This document shows positions 48,408-58,900 of a stretch of DNA of 64,000 nucleotides, piece after piece. The position numbers and the translations under genes were made by a program. How positions within the stretch are numbered: position 1 is the first letter of the stretch; every line of letters starts with the position of its first letter. The notes below the pieces were generated by a model. It searched no databases. It had not been told where the DNA came from and saw only the letters and a program-made list of their open reading frames with translations. This stretch comes from an uncultured Bacteroidia bacterium (GTDB lineage: Bacteria; Bacteroidota; Bacteroidia; Bacteroidales; F082): positions 1-64,000 of the forward strand of contig CADCIH010000011.1 in assembly GCA_902801465.1 (NCBI GenBank), given 5' to 3'.

Positions 48408-49433
48408 TCACTCGACTTTGTCCAACGCCTCCAGTATCTTCACTGAGAGTTCATCGGCCAGTTCTGGATTATCATCGATGAGACGTTTGACGGCGTCACG
48501 TCCTTGGGCGAGTTTCGAGTCCCCATAGCTGAACCAGGAACCGCTCTTCTTGATGATTCCGGTCTCCACGCCGAGATCGACAATCTCGCCGGTACGTGAG
48601 ATGCCCTCGCCGTAGAGGATGTCGAACTCAGCCTTGCGGAACGGCGGGGCGACTTTGTTTTTCACCACCTTCACCTTCACGCGGCTGCCGATGACGTTCT
48701 CGCCGTCTTTGATCTGGCTGACCTTGCGGATGTCGAGTCGCACCGAGCTGTAGAACTTCAGTGCGTTGCCACCGGTGGTCGTCTCAGGGTTGCCGAACAG
48801 CACACCGAGTTTCTCACGCAGCTGGTTGATGAAGATGCAGATACATCCTGTCTTGTTGATGGTGGCGGTGAGTTTACGCATGGCCTGCGACATCAGTCGG
48901 GCTTGCAGGCCCATCTTGCTGTCGCCCATCTCCCCTTCCAGCTCACTCTTAGGTGTCAAGGCTGCCACAGAGTCCACCACGATGACGTCGATGGCTCCCG
49001 AGCGGATTAGGTTCTCGGCGATCTCCAAGGCTTGTTCGCCGTAGTCAGGTTGCGAGATCAGCAGGTTCTCCACGTCAACACCCAATTTGGCGGCATAGAA
49101 ACGGTCGAAGGCATGCTCGGCGTCGATGAATGCCGCGATACCACCTTTCTTCTGAGCCTCGGCGACGACGTGCAAGGCAAGGGTTGTCTTACCAGAGCTC
49201 TCAGGTCCGTAGATCTCCACGATCCTTCCTTTCGGCAGACCGCCCACGCCCAGTGCATAGTCAAGGCCCAGCGACCCCGTGGAGATGGACTCCATTTTTT
49301 CAGCTTCGGCACCCAGGCGCATGATGCTGCCCTTGCCGAAATTCTTCTCGATGTTACCCAGCGTGGCCTCCAATGCCTTCAGCTTCTCCTGCTTGATTCT
49401 CTGGGCTTCTTCCTGTGTTTTTTCTGTTGTCAT
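48408..49433 (-). CDS. recA: Recombinase RecA
   Basis: A 341-residue RecA: Walker [13 protein letters not shown]-binding loops ([21 protein letters not shown] and [22 protein letters not shown]), and the C-terminal regulatory region. It catalyses strand exchange in homologous recombination. A minus-strand TATCTTTG box at 49483-49490 lies inside the end of the nth gene, 50 bp upstream. Confidence 0.97.
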   Translation of the reverse strand: MTTEKTQEEAQRIKQEKLKALEATLGNIEKNFGKGSIMRLGAEAEKMESISTGSLGLDYALGVGGLPKGRIVEIYGPESSGKTTLALHVVAEAQKKGGIAAFIDAEHAFDRFYAAKLGVDVENLLISQPDYGEQALEIAENLIRSGAIDVIVVDSVAALTPKSELEGEMGDSKMGLQARLMSQAMRKLTATINKTGCICIFINQLREKLGVLFGNPETTTGGNALKFYSSVRLDIRKVSQIKDGENVIGSRVKVKVVKNKVAPPFRKAEFDILYGEGISRTGEIVDLGVETGIIKKSGSWFSYGDSKLAQGRDAVKRLIDDNPELADELSVKILEALDKVE

Positions 49434-49467
49434 AACTGTTTATTTTTAATTATTAATTATTTACACG

Positions 49468-50136
49468 CTATTTATCCAGTTGCAAAGATAATTGTTTTTT
49501 CTTATAGTAATCACAAATATTAAAAATTCCACACTTTTCACACTCAGGTTTCCGTGCGTGACAGACGTACCGACCATGCAGGATGAGCCAATGATGCGCC
49601 TTTGAGAGCACCTCTTGGGGAAAATGCTTCACCAAGGTCTTTTCTGTCTCCGTCACGTTTTTCGAGTTTTTGGTCAGCCCGATGCGGTTGGACACCCTAA
49701 ACACATGGGTATCGACAGGCATGGCTGGTTGGTCGAAGGCCACGGCCATCATCACATTGGCCGTCTTTCGTCCCACGCCAGGCAGCCGTTGAAGATCCTC
49801 CAGATTGTCAGGCACCACCCCACCGAACTCACTCACCAAGGTCTGAGCCATCCCATGAAGGTTCTTCGCCTTATTGTTCGGATAAGATATCGATTTAATA
49901 TAGGTGTAGATCTCCTCGACGGAGGATGCCGCCATCGACTCAGGATCGGGAAAGCGCTCGAACAACGCAGGAGTGGTCATGTTCACCCTCTTGTCGGTAC
50001 ACTGTGCCGAGAGGATGACCGCAACCAGCAACTCGTAGGGGTTACGGAACTTCAGTTCAGAGCCCGCCAGAGGCATGTGTTCCTCGAAGTAGGCTACGAA
50101 CATATCGTATTTCTGTTGGATCTTCGTGTTTTTCAT
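49468..50136 (-). CDS. nth: Endonuclease III
   Basis: A 222-residue base-excision-repair glycosylase/AP lyase. The helix-hairpin-helix with catalytic Lys (LPGVGRKTANV), the catalytic Asp in PVDTHVFR and the C-terminal 4Fe-4S cluster (CHARKPECEKCGIFNIC, spacing 6-2-5) are intact. The start is ATG 50136, not 50148. Divergent from pnuC. Confidence 0.95.
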   Translation of the reverse strand: MKNTKIQQKYDMFVAYFEEHMPLAGSELKFRNPYELLVAVILSAQCTDKRVNMTTPALFERFPDPESMAASSVEEIYTYIKSISYPNNKAKNLHGMAQTLVSEFGGVVPDNLEDLQRLPGVGRKTANVMMAVAFDQPAMPVDTHVFRVSNRIGLTKNSKNVTETEKTLVKHFPQEVLSKAHHWLILHGRYVCHARKPECEKCGIFNICDYYKKKQLSLQLDK

Positions 50137-50145
50137 TGCGATGTG

Positions 50146-50173
50146 CAAAGATACGGATTATTTCATACTTTTG
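50146..50173. promoter_or_regulatory. Divergent promoters, nth and pnuC
   Basis: CAAAGATA at 50146-50153 (minus-strand TATCTTTG) and TACTTTTG at 50166-50173 on the plus strand. Confidence 0.55.
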
Positions 50174-50194
50174 CATTTTAAAAGACAAGGAATT

Positions 50195-50908
50195 ATGCAA
50201 AAATTCAGAGCCCTTGTAAAAGAAGAATTCTCGGGATGGAAACCCTTTGACGTCATCTGGTTGGTGACGGTCTGCGTGGTCATCACGACCATGTCGATCC
50301 TTTTTAAATACGATAAAAGCGACGACCGGTTTTATTGGATTCACATCGTGGCTTCAGCCTGCGGCATCATCAATGTGGTTTTAGGCGGCAAAGGCAAGCT
50401 GTCCAACTATCTTTTCGGATTCATCCACTGCAGCCTGATGATTTATATAACGCTGATTTCAAGGCTTTATGCCGACATGGGTGTGACCATCTACAACTTC
50501 GTCATGCAGTTTGTCGGGTTCTTTACCTGGGCGAAAAACATGAACAAGGAGACCCATGAGGTGATGAAGATCCACGCCTCCAACAAGACACGTATTGTCA
50601 GCCTCATCGCCATCGTGGTAGGCACCGTGGCCGTCGGTTTCATCATGAAACGGTTCACCGACGACCTGGCGCCATTTGCCGACGCCGCCAAAGCCGTCAT
50701 GCAAGTCATCGCCATGATCCTGATGGTCAAGATGTTCAGCGAACAATGGTGGCTCTGGATCGCCATCAACTGCATCAGCATTTTCATGTACATCAAGGCT
50801 GGCAATTTCCCAATCACGATGATGTATATTGTCTATCTGGTCAATTCCGTCATCATGTGTGTGCGTTGGGAAAAGGAAGCCATCGCAAACGACAAGTTAC
50901 AACGATGA
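50195..50908 (+). CDS. pnuC: PnuC-family nicotinamide riboside transporter
   Basis: A 237-residue inner-membrane protein with seven to eight helices, matching the PnuC family: GIINVVLGGKGKLSNYLFGFI, a YNFVMQFVGFFTWAKNM block with the Trp-rich substrate region, and QWWLWIAINCISIFMYIKAG. PnuC takes up nicotinamide riboside or other vitamin nucleosides by facilitated diffusion. The start at 50195 follows a TACTTTTG box; the longer frame overlaps nth. Its stop overlaps the next start (ATGA). Confidence 0.85.
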   Translation: MQKFRALVKEEFSGWKPFDVIWLVTVCVVITTMSILFKYDKSDDRFYWIHIVASACGIINVVLGGKGKLSNYLFGFIHCSLMIYITLISRLYADMGVTIYNFVMQFVGFFTWAKNMNKETHEVMKIHASNKTRIVSLIAIVVGTVAVGFIMKRFTDDLAPFADAAKAVMQVIAMILMVKMFSEQWWLWIAINCISIFMYIKAGNFPITMMYIVYLVNSVIMCVRWEKEAIANDKLQR

Positions 50909-51822
50909 AAGAACAACAGAATACGAAATTAATCGGAGCGTTAGCCGTTGCCCTCTCCGCCATGCTATGGGGCGTGGACGGCATACTGCTCACGCCGCAG
51001 CTCTACAACCTCAACACTGCTTTTGTGGTCTTCGTCATCCACCTCTTCCCATTTTTGTTGATGAACGTGTTCTTTTTCAGGGAATACCGCCAACTGAGGA
51101 CCATGTCGAAGTCCGACCTGATCTATTTCACCCTCATCGCCTTATTCGGAGGCGCCTTGGGCACTTTGGCCATCGTGAAATCGCTGTTTCTCATGCATTT
51201 CAACAGCCTTTCTGTCATCGTGCTGTTGCAAAAGCTACAGCCTGTCTTCGCCGTCATCCTTGCCCGTATCATCCTGAAAGAACATATCAAGCGGCATTTC
51301 GTGCTTTGGGCATCCATCGCGCTTATCGCCGGTTATTTCATGACCTTTGGCTGGGCACTCCCCGACTTCACCACTGAAGGAGTGACGACGGTCTATGCAG
51401 CACTGCTCTCGCTTCTGGCCGCTTTCTCCTTCGGCAGTTCGACAGTGTTCTCAAAGAAGATCCTCGGCAACTACTCCTTCGTCAGCTCCACCTTTTTCCG
51501 CTATGGCTTCACCACCCTGATCATGCTGCTCATCGTGCTGTTCTCAGGCCATATCGGTGACTTCTCTCAAATCACGCCTCGGAACTGGCTCTTCATCGCC
51601 CTCATCGGACTGACCACTGGCTCAGGTGCCATCTTTCTCTATTATTATGGCCTACGACATGTAAAAGCCTCACTCTCGACATTCCTTGAGCTGATGTACC
51701 CCATAACCGCTGTCATCCTGGATTACTTTGTCAACAAAACCGTGTATTCCCCTGTACAATGGATCGCAATTTCCGTGATGCTTTTTGCAATTGTGATGCT
51801 CAACGTCGAGAAAGAGAAATAA
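50905..51822 (+). CDS. EamA/DMT-family permease
   Basis: A 305-residue, ten-helix DMT permease with two EamA domains (GALAVALSAMLWGVDGILL at the start; YGLRHVKASLSTFLELMYPI in repeat 2). Translationally coupled to pnuC, so a metabolite linked to vitamin or nucleoside uptake is possible (inference). The longer frame back to 50746 overlaps pnuC and is rejected. Confidence 0.88.
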   Translation: MKEQQNTKLIGALAVALSAMLWGVDGILLTPQLYNLNTAFVVFVIHLFPFLLMNVFFFREYRQLRTMSKSDLIYFTLIALFGGALGTLAIVKSLFLMHFNSLSVIVLLQKLQPVFAVILARIILKEHIKRHFVLWASIALIAGYFMTFGWALPDFTTEGVTTVYAALLSLLAAFSFGSSTVFSKKILGNYSFVSSTFFRYGFTTLIMLLIVLFSGHIGDFSQITPRNWLFIALIGLTTGSGAIFLYYYGLRHVKASLSTFLELMYPITAVILDYFVNKTVYSPVQWIAISVMLFAIVMLNVEKEK

Positions 51823-51828
51823 TTTGCT

Positions 51829-51836
51829 TATCTTTG
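51829..51836 (+). promoter_or_regulatory. -7 box for lolD
   Basis: TATCTTTG, 17 bp before the lolD start; the same box and following GYGGCC sequence appear before the HindVP gene at 61330. Confidence 0.5.
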
Positions 51837-51853
51837 CGGCCAAATAAAAAAGA

Positions 51854-52504
51854 ATGATCCGAGCCACTGGCATACATAAATCGTACGGCAACCTTGAAGT
51901 GCTCAAGGGCATCGACCTTCACATCGCCCAGAAGGAGATCGTGAGCATCGTGGGAGCGTCAGGCGCCGGAAAATCGACATTGTTGCACATCATCGGCACC
52001 CTTGACCGTGCCGACCAAGGCACGTTGCTCATCGACGGCACCGAGGTCAACCGACTCAACGACAAGGCTTTGGCAGAGTTCAGAAACCAGAAGATCGGTT
52101 TCGTCTTCCAGTTCCACCACCTGCTCCCCGAGTTCACTGCCTTGGAGAACATCTGCATCCCCGCTTACATCGGAGGCACACCTAAAGAGGAAGCCACAAA
52201 ACATGCCATGCAGCTGCTCGAATACCTGAACCTGACCGACCGCAAGGACCATAAGCCCTCACAACTCTCAGGCGGTGAACAACAACGCATCGCCGTGGCC
52301 CGCGCCCTCATCAACAAGCCAGCCGTAGTGCTCGCCGACGAACCCTCAGGCAACCTCGACTCAAAATCGGCACAGGAATTGCACCAGTTATTTTTTCGGC
52401 TCCGCGACGAGCTGGGACAGACCTTCGTCATCGTGACACACAACCCGGAACTGGCAGCCATGTCGGATAGGACCATTACAATAAAAGACGGAATTATTGG
52501 TTAA
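51854..52504 (+). CDS. lolD: LolD-like ABC transporter ATPase
   Basis: A 216-residue ABC ATPase of the LolD/MacB type: Walker [11 protein letters not shown]-loop in [17 protein letters not shown], signature LSGGEQQR, Walker [14 protein letters not shown]. It would power lipoprotein release by the LolCE permease, which is not in this window, so the family is firm and the exact partner is not. Downstream lies an AAAAGAT repeat and a TPR protein gene. Confidence 0.85.
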   Translation: MIRATGIHKSYGNLEVLKGIDLHIAQKEIVSIVGASGAGKSTLLHIIGTLDRADQGTLLIDGTEVNRLNDKALAEFRNQKIGFVFQFHHLLPEFTALENICIPAYIGGTPKEEATKHAMQLLEYLNLTDRKDHKPSQLSGGEQQRIAVARALINKPAVVLADEPSGNLDSKSAQELHQLFFRLRDELGQTFVIVTHNPELAAMSDRTITIKDGIIG

Positions 52505-52530
52505 AAGATAAAAGATAAAAGATAAAAGTT
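52502..52530. repeat. AAAAGAT heptamer tandem repeat
   Basis: Second AAAAGAT array; it begins in the lolD stop codon and ends 3 bp before the next start, like the array at 9174-9203. Confidence 0.8.
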
Positions 52531-52533
52531 AAG

Positions 52534-54384
52534 ATGAAGAGAAATATATTATTTGGCTTAATGTTTGGGGCAGCGGTGTTGTGCTCGGCTGGCCTTCAAG
52601 CGCAGAATGCTGAAAGTTATGAATCGTTGATGCGTAGCGGAAACACCAAGTTCGCCTCCAACGACTTCATCAGCGCCAAGACCTATTATGAGATGGCCCT
52701 CAAACAGCGTCCCAATGACACCGAAGCCAAGAAAAAACTCGACCAGACTTTGGTGAAGATACAACAGGACAGCGAGAAGCAGGAGATCTTTTACGCCCAC
52801 CTTGACGCCGGCGACGCCCTCAACGCCCAAAACAAATACGAAGAAGCGCTCGAAGAATACAACAAGGCACTGGCTATCTTCCCTGACGACAAATACGTGG
52901 GAGCCCAAGCCGAGACCATCCGCGGCATCCTCAAGGAACGCAGCGACAAACAGGAGGCCTACAACACCGCCATCGCCCAAGGCAACAACCTTCTCGAGGA
53001 AGAGAACTTCGACGCCGCCATCATGCAGTTTGAAATCGCCAAGGACATCTTCCCTAACGACAACCTTCCAAAAGAACGCATCGCCGAAGCCAAACGCCTC
53101 CAGTCGGTCTATAACGAAAAAGTCTCCCGCTTCAACAACCTGATGGAAGAGGCCAACAACCTCTCGCTCCGCAAGAACTTCGACGGCGCCATCCAAAAAC
53201 TCAACCAAGCGTTGGAGATTTTCCCCAACGACAGCCAGGCACAGACCCTACTGCAGACCATGCAGAGCTCCAAGGCCACCAACGACGCCTATAACGCCAT
53301 CATTGCTGAGGCCGACCAACTCTATGAGAGCAAGGCTTATAAGGAAGCCAAGACCAAATACCAGAGCGCTTTGAGCGTGGTGTCAGGCGATGCCTACGCC
53401 ACCGAGATGCTCTCACGCCTCGATCCCCTCATCGCCCAACAAGACGCCGAGGAGGCCGCTCGCATCGCAGCGGAACAAGAAGCTGCACGTCTGGCAGCCG
53501 AGGCTGAAGCAGCACGACTGGCAGCAGAGGAAGCAGCACGTAAAGCCGCTGAAGAAGAAGCCGCGCGTTTGGCCGCCGAAGCTGAAGCCGCTCGTCTGGC
53601 CGCTGAAGCCGAGGCCGCTCGCCTTGCCGCTGAAGCTGCCGCTGCCGCCGAAGCGGAACGTCAAGCCCAAATCCAAACGACGCTGGGAGCCGCCGAGGGA
53701 CTCTTTGCCGAGAACAAATATGTTGAAGCAAAAGCCAAATACCAGGAGGTGTTTGCCTTTGACGAAGGCAACGCCACCGCCACCGCAAAGATTGCTGAAA
53801 TCGACGGCATCCTCGCCCAAATCGCCGCTGAAGAAGAAGCAGCCCGTATGGAACGTGAAAGAATCGAAGCCCTTCGTCCCCAATATAACGCTTTCATCAA
53901 GGAAGGCGACAAACAGTATGCCTCCAAGACCTTCGACAAGGCCGTTGAGGCTTACGCCAAAGCTGAAGAGCTGAACATCGGCGAGACCTATCCCACCGAG
54001 ATGATTGAACGAATCAACAAGATCATCGAGGACAACAAGCTCTACGAACTCAACACCGAGGCCTTCACCATGACGGCCAACACCCCGCGCCGCTTCACCT
54101 TCAACCCCGTCGACGTGGCCTCGCGCCGTTCCAACTACGTCATCCTGAAAGCCCGCAACCTCACCCCCGGCAAGAGCTTCCCGATGATCGTCTCCTTCGG
54201 TGGCGACGGTGGCAAAAACGGCGGCTTCGTGCTTGCCATCAGCGAAAGCGAAGACACCAAGACCTACATCTTCCGCATCGGCGGACAATATAAATGGTTC
54301 AGCGAGAACAACAACTGGATCGAACTGATTTCCGAGAACGACGACGTGGAGGTGAGTCTGGTGATGATCTCGAGAAGCAATTAA
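52534..54384 (+). CDS. Exported TPR protein with Ala/Glu-rich coiled coil
   Basis: A 616-residue exported protein. The signal peptide ends near AGLQAQ. Six or so TPR-like repeats follow (NKYEEALEEYNKALAIFPDD, ENFDAAIMQFEIAKDIFPND). A strongly repetitive Ala/Glu/Arg coiled coil (about residues 307-376, AARLAAEAEA units) comes next, then two more TPR-like units. A C-terminal beta-rich domain of about 110 residues ends it. Probably a periplasmic scaffold; no partner is evident. The coiled-coil DNA is itself a repeat prone to slippage. Confidence 0.75.
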   Translation: MKRNILFGLMFGAAVLCSAGLQAQNAESYESLMRSGNTKFASNDFISAKTYYEMALKQRPNDTEAKKKLDQTLVKIQQDSEKQEIFYAHLDAGDALNAQNKYEEALEEYNKALAIFPDDKYVGAQAETIRGILKERSDKQEAYNTAIAQGNNLLEEENFDAAIMQFEIAKDIFPNDNLPKERIAEAKRLQSVYNEKVSRFNNLMEEANNLSLRKNFDGAIQKLNQALEIFPNDSQAQTLLQTMQSSKATNDAYNAIIAEADQLYESKAYKEAKTKYQSALSVVSGDAYATEMLSRLDPLIAQQDAEEAARIAAEQEAARLAAEAEAARLAAEEAARKAAEEEAARLAAEAEAARLAAEAEAARLAAEAAAAAEAERQAQIQTTLGAAEGLFAENKYVEAKAKYQEVFAFDEGNATATAKIAEIDGILAQIAAEEEAARMERERIEALRPQYNAFIKEGDKQYASKTFDKAVEAYAKAEELNIGETYPTEMIERINKIIEDNKLYELNTEAFTMTANTPRRFTFNPVDVASRRSNYVILKARNLTPGKSFPMIVSFGGDGGKNGGFVLAISESEDTKTYIFRIGGQYKWFSENNNWIELISENDDVEVSLVMISRSN

Positions 54385-54390
54385 AAAGAG

Positions 54391-54988
54391 TTAAAAGTTG
54401 ATGGTCCAGTCAATGGGCGAATTTTTACGGATGGTTTCGGTCAACACTACCGCCAACTCACGAAGTTTGTCCTTCCCCATCAGCTCTTTCGCACCTTCGT
54501 TGTCAGCAACGGCAGAATAGAACGCATATTCGTATATGGTCAAGCCCATGTCTTCAGCCTCTTTGTCTTTCTCCACAATGGTTTTACTGAGTTTGATCAG
54601 CTCATCGATGACTTCGGCCGCGGTAATGATTTTGTTGTGATAACGGGTGATGGAGCCGTCCAGCATCTCCATCAGCGTGCGGCCTTCCACCACATTGAAT
54701 TTGGAGCGCGCCTTGATTTCACCTTCCAACAGCTTTCTCAGAACTTCCAAAGCGATGTTCTTGTGTTCCATGTCTTTCAATTCCATCAGGAACTCTTTTG
54801 AAAGAATGGAAATGTCAGGTTTCTTGATACCTGCCGCATCAAAAAGATCGATCACTTTTTCGGACACCAAGGCCTGGTCAATGACTTGCCTAATGGTGGT
54901 TTCGATTTCCTCATCCGTCTTGCCTAAACCAGTTTGGTCGAACTTGCAGAGACGAGCTTTCACAGCTTGGAAGAACGCCACTTCGTCC
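54391..54988 (-). pseudogene. hsdR: 3' remnant of type I restriction subunit hsdR
   Basis: About 197 residues (from VAFFQAVKARLCKFD to the stop) match the C-terminal DUF3387-type region of type I restriction endonuclease R subunits, including EKVIDLFDAAGIKKPDISIL and MEHKNIALEVLRKLLEGEIKA. The nuclease and helicase domains are missing. The coding sequence meets the end of the IS3-family element at 54989, and nothing of hsdR resumes beyond it. hsdM and hsdS are absent too. A non-functional relic of a lost system. Confidence 0.8.
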
Positions 54989-55042
54989 TGTAAACTTCCC
55001 CTTTTTAGGACAGTCTTTTATTAGACTGCAAATATAATTGAT

Positions 55043-55592
55043 TTAGGTTTGTGTTTCAACATCTATTGCAAATTTAAGTTGTTTTCTCGGACGTTGTTGA
55101 GCGGCTATGCCAAACAGGGGCTCTGGCGGACGTTCCGTCAAAGCCGTCCGAAGGACGCTTGTATAGCCACCTTCGGATAGCTGGTCCGCAACCTCGGGGT
55201 TGTTGGCCGTGCTTCTTTTTGAGTACTCCATAGGGGTCATGTTGCCAAGGCTCTCGTGGAGCCTGTCGTAGTTGTAGTATGCGTTCCATTCACCGGTCTT
55301 ACGCTTCACCTCCTCAATGGTGCGGAAGATGTATGCGTCAAGCACCGCCCTGCGGTAGCTCCCGTTGAAACGTTCGATGTAGCTGTTCTGGGTCGGCTTC
55401 CCTGGCTGGGTGAACAGTACCTGTATGTCGTTCCCACGGCACCACTCCTGGAAGTCTTTAGAAATGAACTCTGGGCCGTTGTCGCACCTTATGTTGCTGG
55501 GCTTCCCGTTCTGCCAAATCACCTTCTCCAGCGTTCTGATCACCCTCCTTGCTCCACGATGACGCCTGCCAACTCCCTCTTGACCTCGGGCT
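55043..55592 (-). pseudogene. IS3-family transposase orfB, internally deleted
   Basis: The integrase core remnant (IRCDNGPEFISKDFQEWC, PGKPTQNSYIERFNGSYRR, RLHESLGNMTPMEYSK) keeps the second Asp and the Glu of DDE, but the first Asp and the HTH_21 region are gone. Upstream, another frame carries the usual orfB start (EPEVKRELAGVIVEQGG, stop), so a deletion of roughly 0.4 kb and a frame change lie near 55556. It cannot be active. Confidence 0.8.
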
Positions 55593-55859
55593 CTAGAGTT
55601 TTTTTTCGATGACGTCCCTCAGTATCTGGTTGTCAAGCGCCAAGTCAGCATACATCTGCTTCAGCCTGCGGTTCTCCTCCTCAAGTTCCTTCAGGTGTCT
55701 CACTTGGCTGACGTCCATCCCGCTATACTTCGACTTCCATTGGTACAACGTGGCCTTCGATATCCCATGCTCCCTGGCCACCACCTCGGCGCTAACGCCG
55801 CTCTGGAGCTCCTTGACGGCCTTCACCATCTCGCTCTCGCTGTGAATGCTTTTTCTCAT
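55593..55859 (-). CDS. IS3-family orfA (HTH transposase subunit)
   Basis: An 88-residue OrfA: helix-turn-helix (SGVSAEVVAREHGISKATLYQWK) and a leucine-zipper-like C terminus (HLKELEEENRRLKQMYADLA). It ends at an A-rich GAAAAAAAACTC run, the usual programmed frameshift site for OrfAB fusion. Intact, but its OrfB partner is broken. Confidence 0.88.
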   Translation of the reverse strand: MRKSIHSESEMVKAVKELQSGVSAEVVAREHGISKATLYQWKSKYSGMDVSQVRHLKELEEENRRLKQMYADLALDNQILRDVIEKKL

Positions 55860-55996
55860 CAGTTCCTCCTTCGTGACAAAATTAACACTTTTTGTCTAAT
55901 TTAGAACTGTCCGATTATTAGGGAAGGGTACAATTCCTATTATTTGCATTTATTAGATGCGAAGACAAAAATCAACACTTAGTCATGCTTAATGCG

Positions 55997-58900
55997 TTAT
56001 TTGGTCTTCTTATATGTTATCACATTCTCCCTAATAAAGTATGCACTTGAAGATCCCAATTCAACCATTTTATTCAATATCCATAAGTAGTCTTCTATTA
56101 GTCTCTTATTACTTTTTATACTAGAAATATGGTCATAGAAAAGCCTTTTGATCCACTTCTCTGCTTGAGTAAAATTCAAACAACCACACAATGTTGAATC
56201 ATTTTTCAAAAGATCACTAATCCAACTTATTCCATCCGGCATAAACGCTTTGTTGCCAATTGTAGAAAACACCTTTATTGCAGATGCGACATAATATTTC
56301 CCTTTTCCCGTCAATATCCGCTTATAAAACTCTTTTTTGTTTTCAAGCACTTTCCAATTATCTTCATTTAAAATGCCTTTATCATCTGCAAGCAGATATT
56401 GAATATCAAATAATAATTTTTGGATTAAAGGATGATTGCTATTATCAGGGATCAATTCATCAAACACATTCCATAAATACCAAAAATGCTCTATCTCTTT
56501 TTTATAAATATCTTCAGAGGCCTTAGCAACACCTTTATCATACAATTTTACCACAAAATAGTCCAAAACATAATCAACGAAATCCTGCAATTCGTTCCTC
56601 CCATATCTTATAATTTGTTTATGGCATAGTGCTGCTTCAATCAACATTTTAAACATGGGAGTAGAGTAACAAGTATCCGAATCTAATAAGCATAAAGCTA
56701 AATACCGTTCTATGTTAGTTGTTAATTCATAATCGACTTGGATTAGCACTGAGTTTTCCTCTTCTCTCTGCAAATCGCCAATTATTATAGGCAATGTATG
56801 CATGATAAAATTGTAAAAATCAGAATCTTCAAAATGAATCGGGGTCGAAACAAAAGCTTTATAAAGAATATACCTATCACATTTGTCAAATGAGATTTCT
56901 TGTAAATCCAAACTAAGCCCCTTATTAGTCAGTTGAGAATAAATAAAATCATCCTCTTTTTGTAGTTGAGATTCACTTTCACAACGGTAATAATATCCGA
57001 TTCTTTTTCTATAAACAGATAACGCAATGAAAACAAGCCAGATTCTTTTTACCATCGTTGGATAATGGACGAAAAAGGATTCCCTAAAATAACTAATATT
57101 TTTTTCTAATTCAAAATTTGCAAAAGGCGCAATAAGCATATAAACGACCAACAATGCGATTGCATTCTCATCATCTTCATTAGAAGCATTATCCATCAGC
57201 AAATGGAAAGAAGATAATGCTATGTCTTTCTCCATTAAATTATATTTAATTTGGACATCAAAACCGCGACAATTTGCTTCTTGAATAATGTCAATTATTG
57301 ATTGATAAAGTTTGTCTATACACCATTCCTTTTGATCGGTAGAAATGTCTTTTGAAAAACGGCTCAAACCTAAATATGCTAATGTAATAGGCCTATCCAA
57401 CAATTTCATTTCTATTGGAACGGCTTCTTTATCATTTTTAGAATAATATGAATAACACTCTATCCAATCCTCAAAACCAATCAAATCATTATTCCCCCAT
57501 GCTTTTTGCATTAAACCTGCATGCTTTGATGATTCTTGGTAGCAATCATACTCATCTTGATTATCTTTGATAAAATCATTGATTTTCTCATTATACTTTG
57601 GCGCGACCAAAAATCCACCAAGTTTGGGGTCATACTCTCCAATCTCATGATTTCTTATATCCATTTCCAATAGGTTCTTTTCCCAAACCACATCACCTGA
57701 CCCTTGACTTCTCTGCTTCAGGACATCAAAGACTTTGAACAATTCTTTATTCAAAGTTCTAATATTATACTGATAATCCAAAACAAAATCAAGCAAGCCC
57801 CTCCGATATTGAGTTCTATGCGGAAGCTTATTAGATTCCCCTCGTTCTTTTTGGGCAAATGGAATCCGATGATCATAGATTGCCATTGAAGCAGGTTCCT
57901 GCAATGCTCTATTTAAATCCCAGTCATAAAACTCTTTCACAGAAAAGAGAGGCAGCATAGATGCACCTACTTCTTTAGGATATGCCATGGTAACACTAGA
58001 CAACACAGCTACCGGCGCAATATTATTGCTATTTTTCAGAATGTAATCAAATGTGTAACTCAAGATGTTACGACTAACTTCACTGGCTATTCTTGCGATT
58101 TCCAACAAATACTTTTCAAGACTCATCAGCAATGACTCTAACAGGTAACTTGTAACGCTATGAGCCCTAAAAGCCATCCAAAGTTCTGCACATGCGTGTT
58201 TTGACGAAACCGTTTGGTCATCAATAAGAACATCCACCTTTGTGACATCAATTTTATACTGGATATCAGGAGCATTTACATAAAAATCAACAGCATAATT
58301 AATAAATTCAACAATAAAAATCAGGCCTTTTTTAAGATGATATTTTAATAAATTGTAAAAAGGGGTCTTGTATATCCCAGACGGGAAATAGTGTGCACAT
58401 TTGATCCCCCAACACTCATCTTCATGAAGTTGATGAGGTAAATAAAGCGCATGGTCGTCAGAAAAGCCCTCTTCAATTGGCGTATATTTCCATTCTTTCC
58501 ATGCCACTTCAATAACGAGTTCCGGCAATTCATTTACAAAATGAACATTCCCAACTCCATAAAGGACTCTTTCCTTAACCTTTTCATAGAAAGAATGTAG
58601 TTTCCATGAATACTTGTTTTTCTTCTGTTCATAACACCTGTTGACAAGGGATATTATTTCCTCTTTAGAGATAGCCGCTAAATCAAACAGAATAGAAATA
58701 AGACTCTTCTCATAAAACTCATTATTATCTAACACCAAGGAGCCGTTTTCAATTTCTCCAATATAATACAACACAATAGACTTGGCAGTACTCTGTTCTT
58801 CAATACCAACATGGTCATATTTCAGCAATAGTTTATTATACCAATCAACCATGAAACTGATAATCGGCACTCTAATCCCATTCAACTGCTCAACATGGTC

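Larger units (their letters stand above)
54989..55932 (-). mobile_element. Internally deleted IS3-family insertion sequence
   Basis: Imperfect terminal inverted repeats: TGTAAACTTCCC...GGACAGT at 54989-55014 against TGTACCCTTCCC...GGACAGT reading in from 55932. The body holds a complete orfA (55593-55859) and the 3' part of orfB. Full IS3 elements are about 1.2-1.5 kb, and this one is 944 bp because part of orfB is missing. No direct target duplication is visible, so flanking DNA has probably rearranged. Confidence 0.8.

Noticed and set aside
50746..50904. Extended N terminus of the DMT permease
   Set aside because: Overlaps pnuC by 160 bp in another frame; ATG 50905 forms the ATGA overlap and gives the normal permease start.
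54391..55932. Functional type I restriction system
   Set aside because: Only the C-terminal part of hsdR remains; no hsdM or hsdS is visible.
54986..55936. Target-site duplication around the IS element
   Set aside because: The 3-4 bases flanking the two inverted repeats differ, so no duplication can be claimed.
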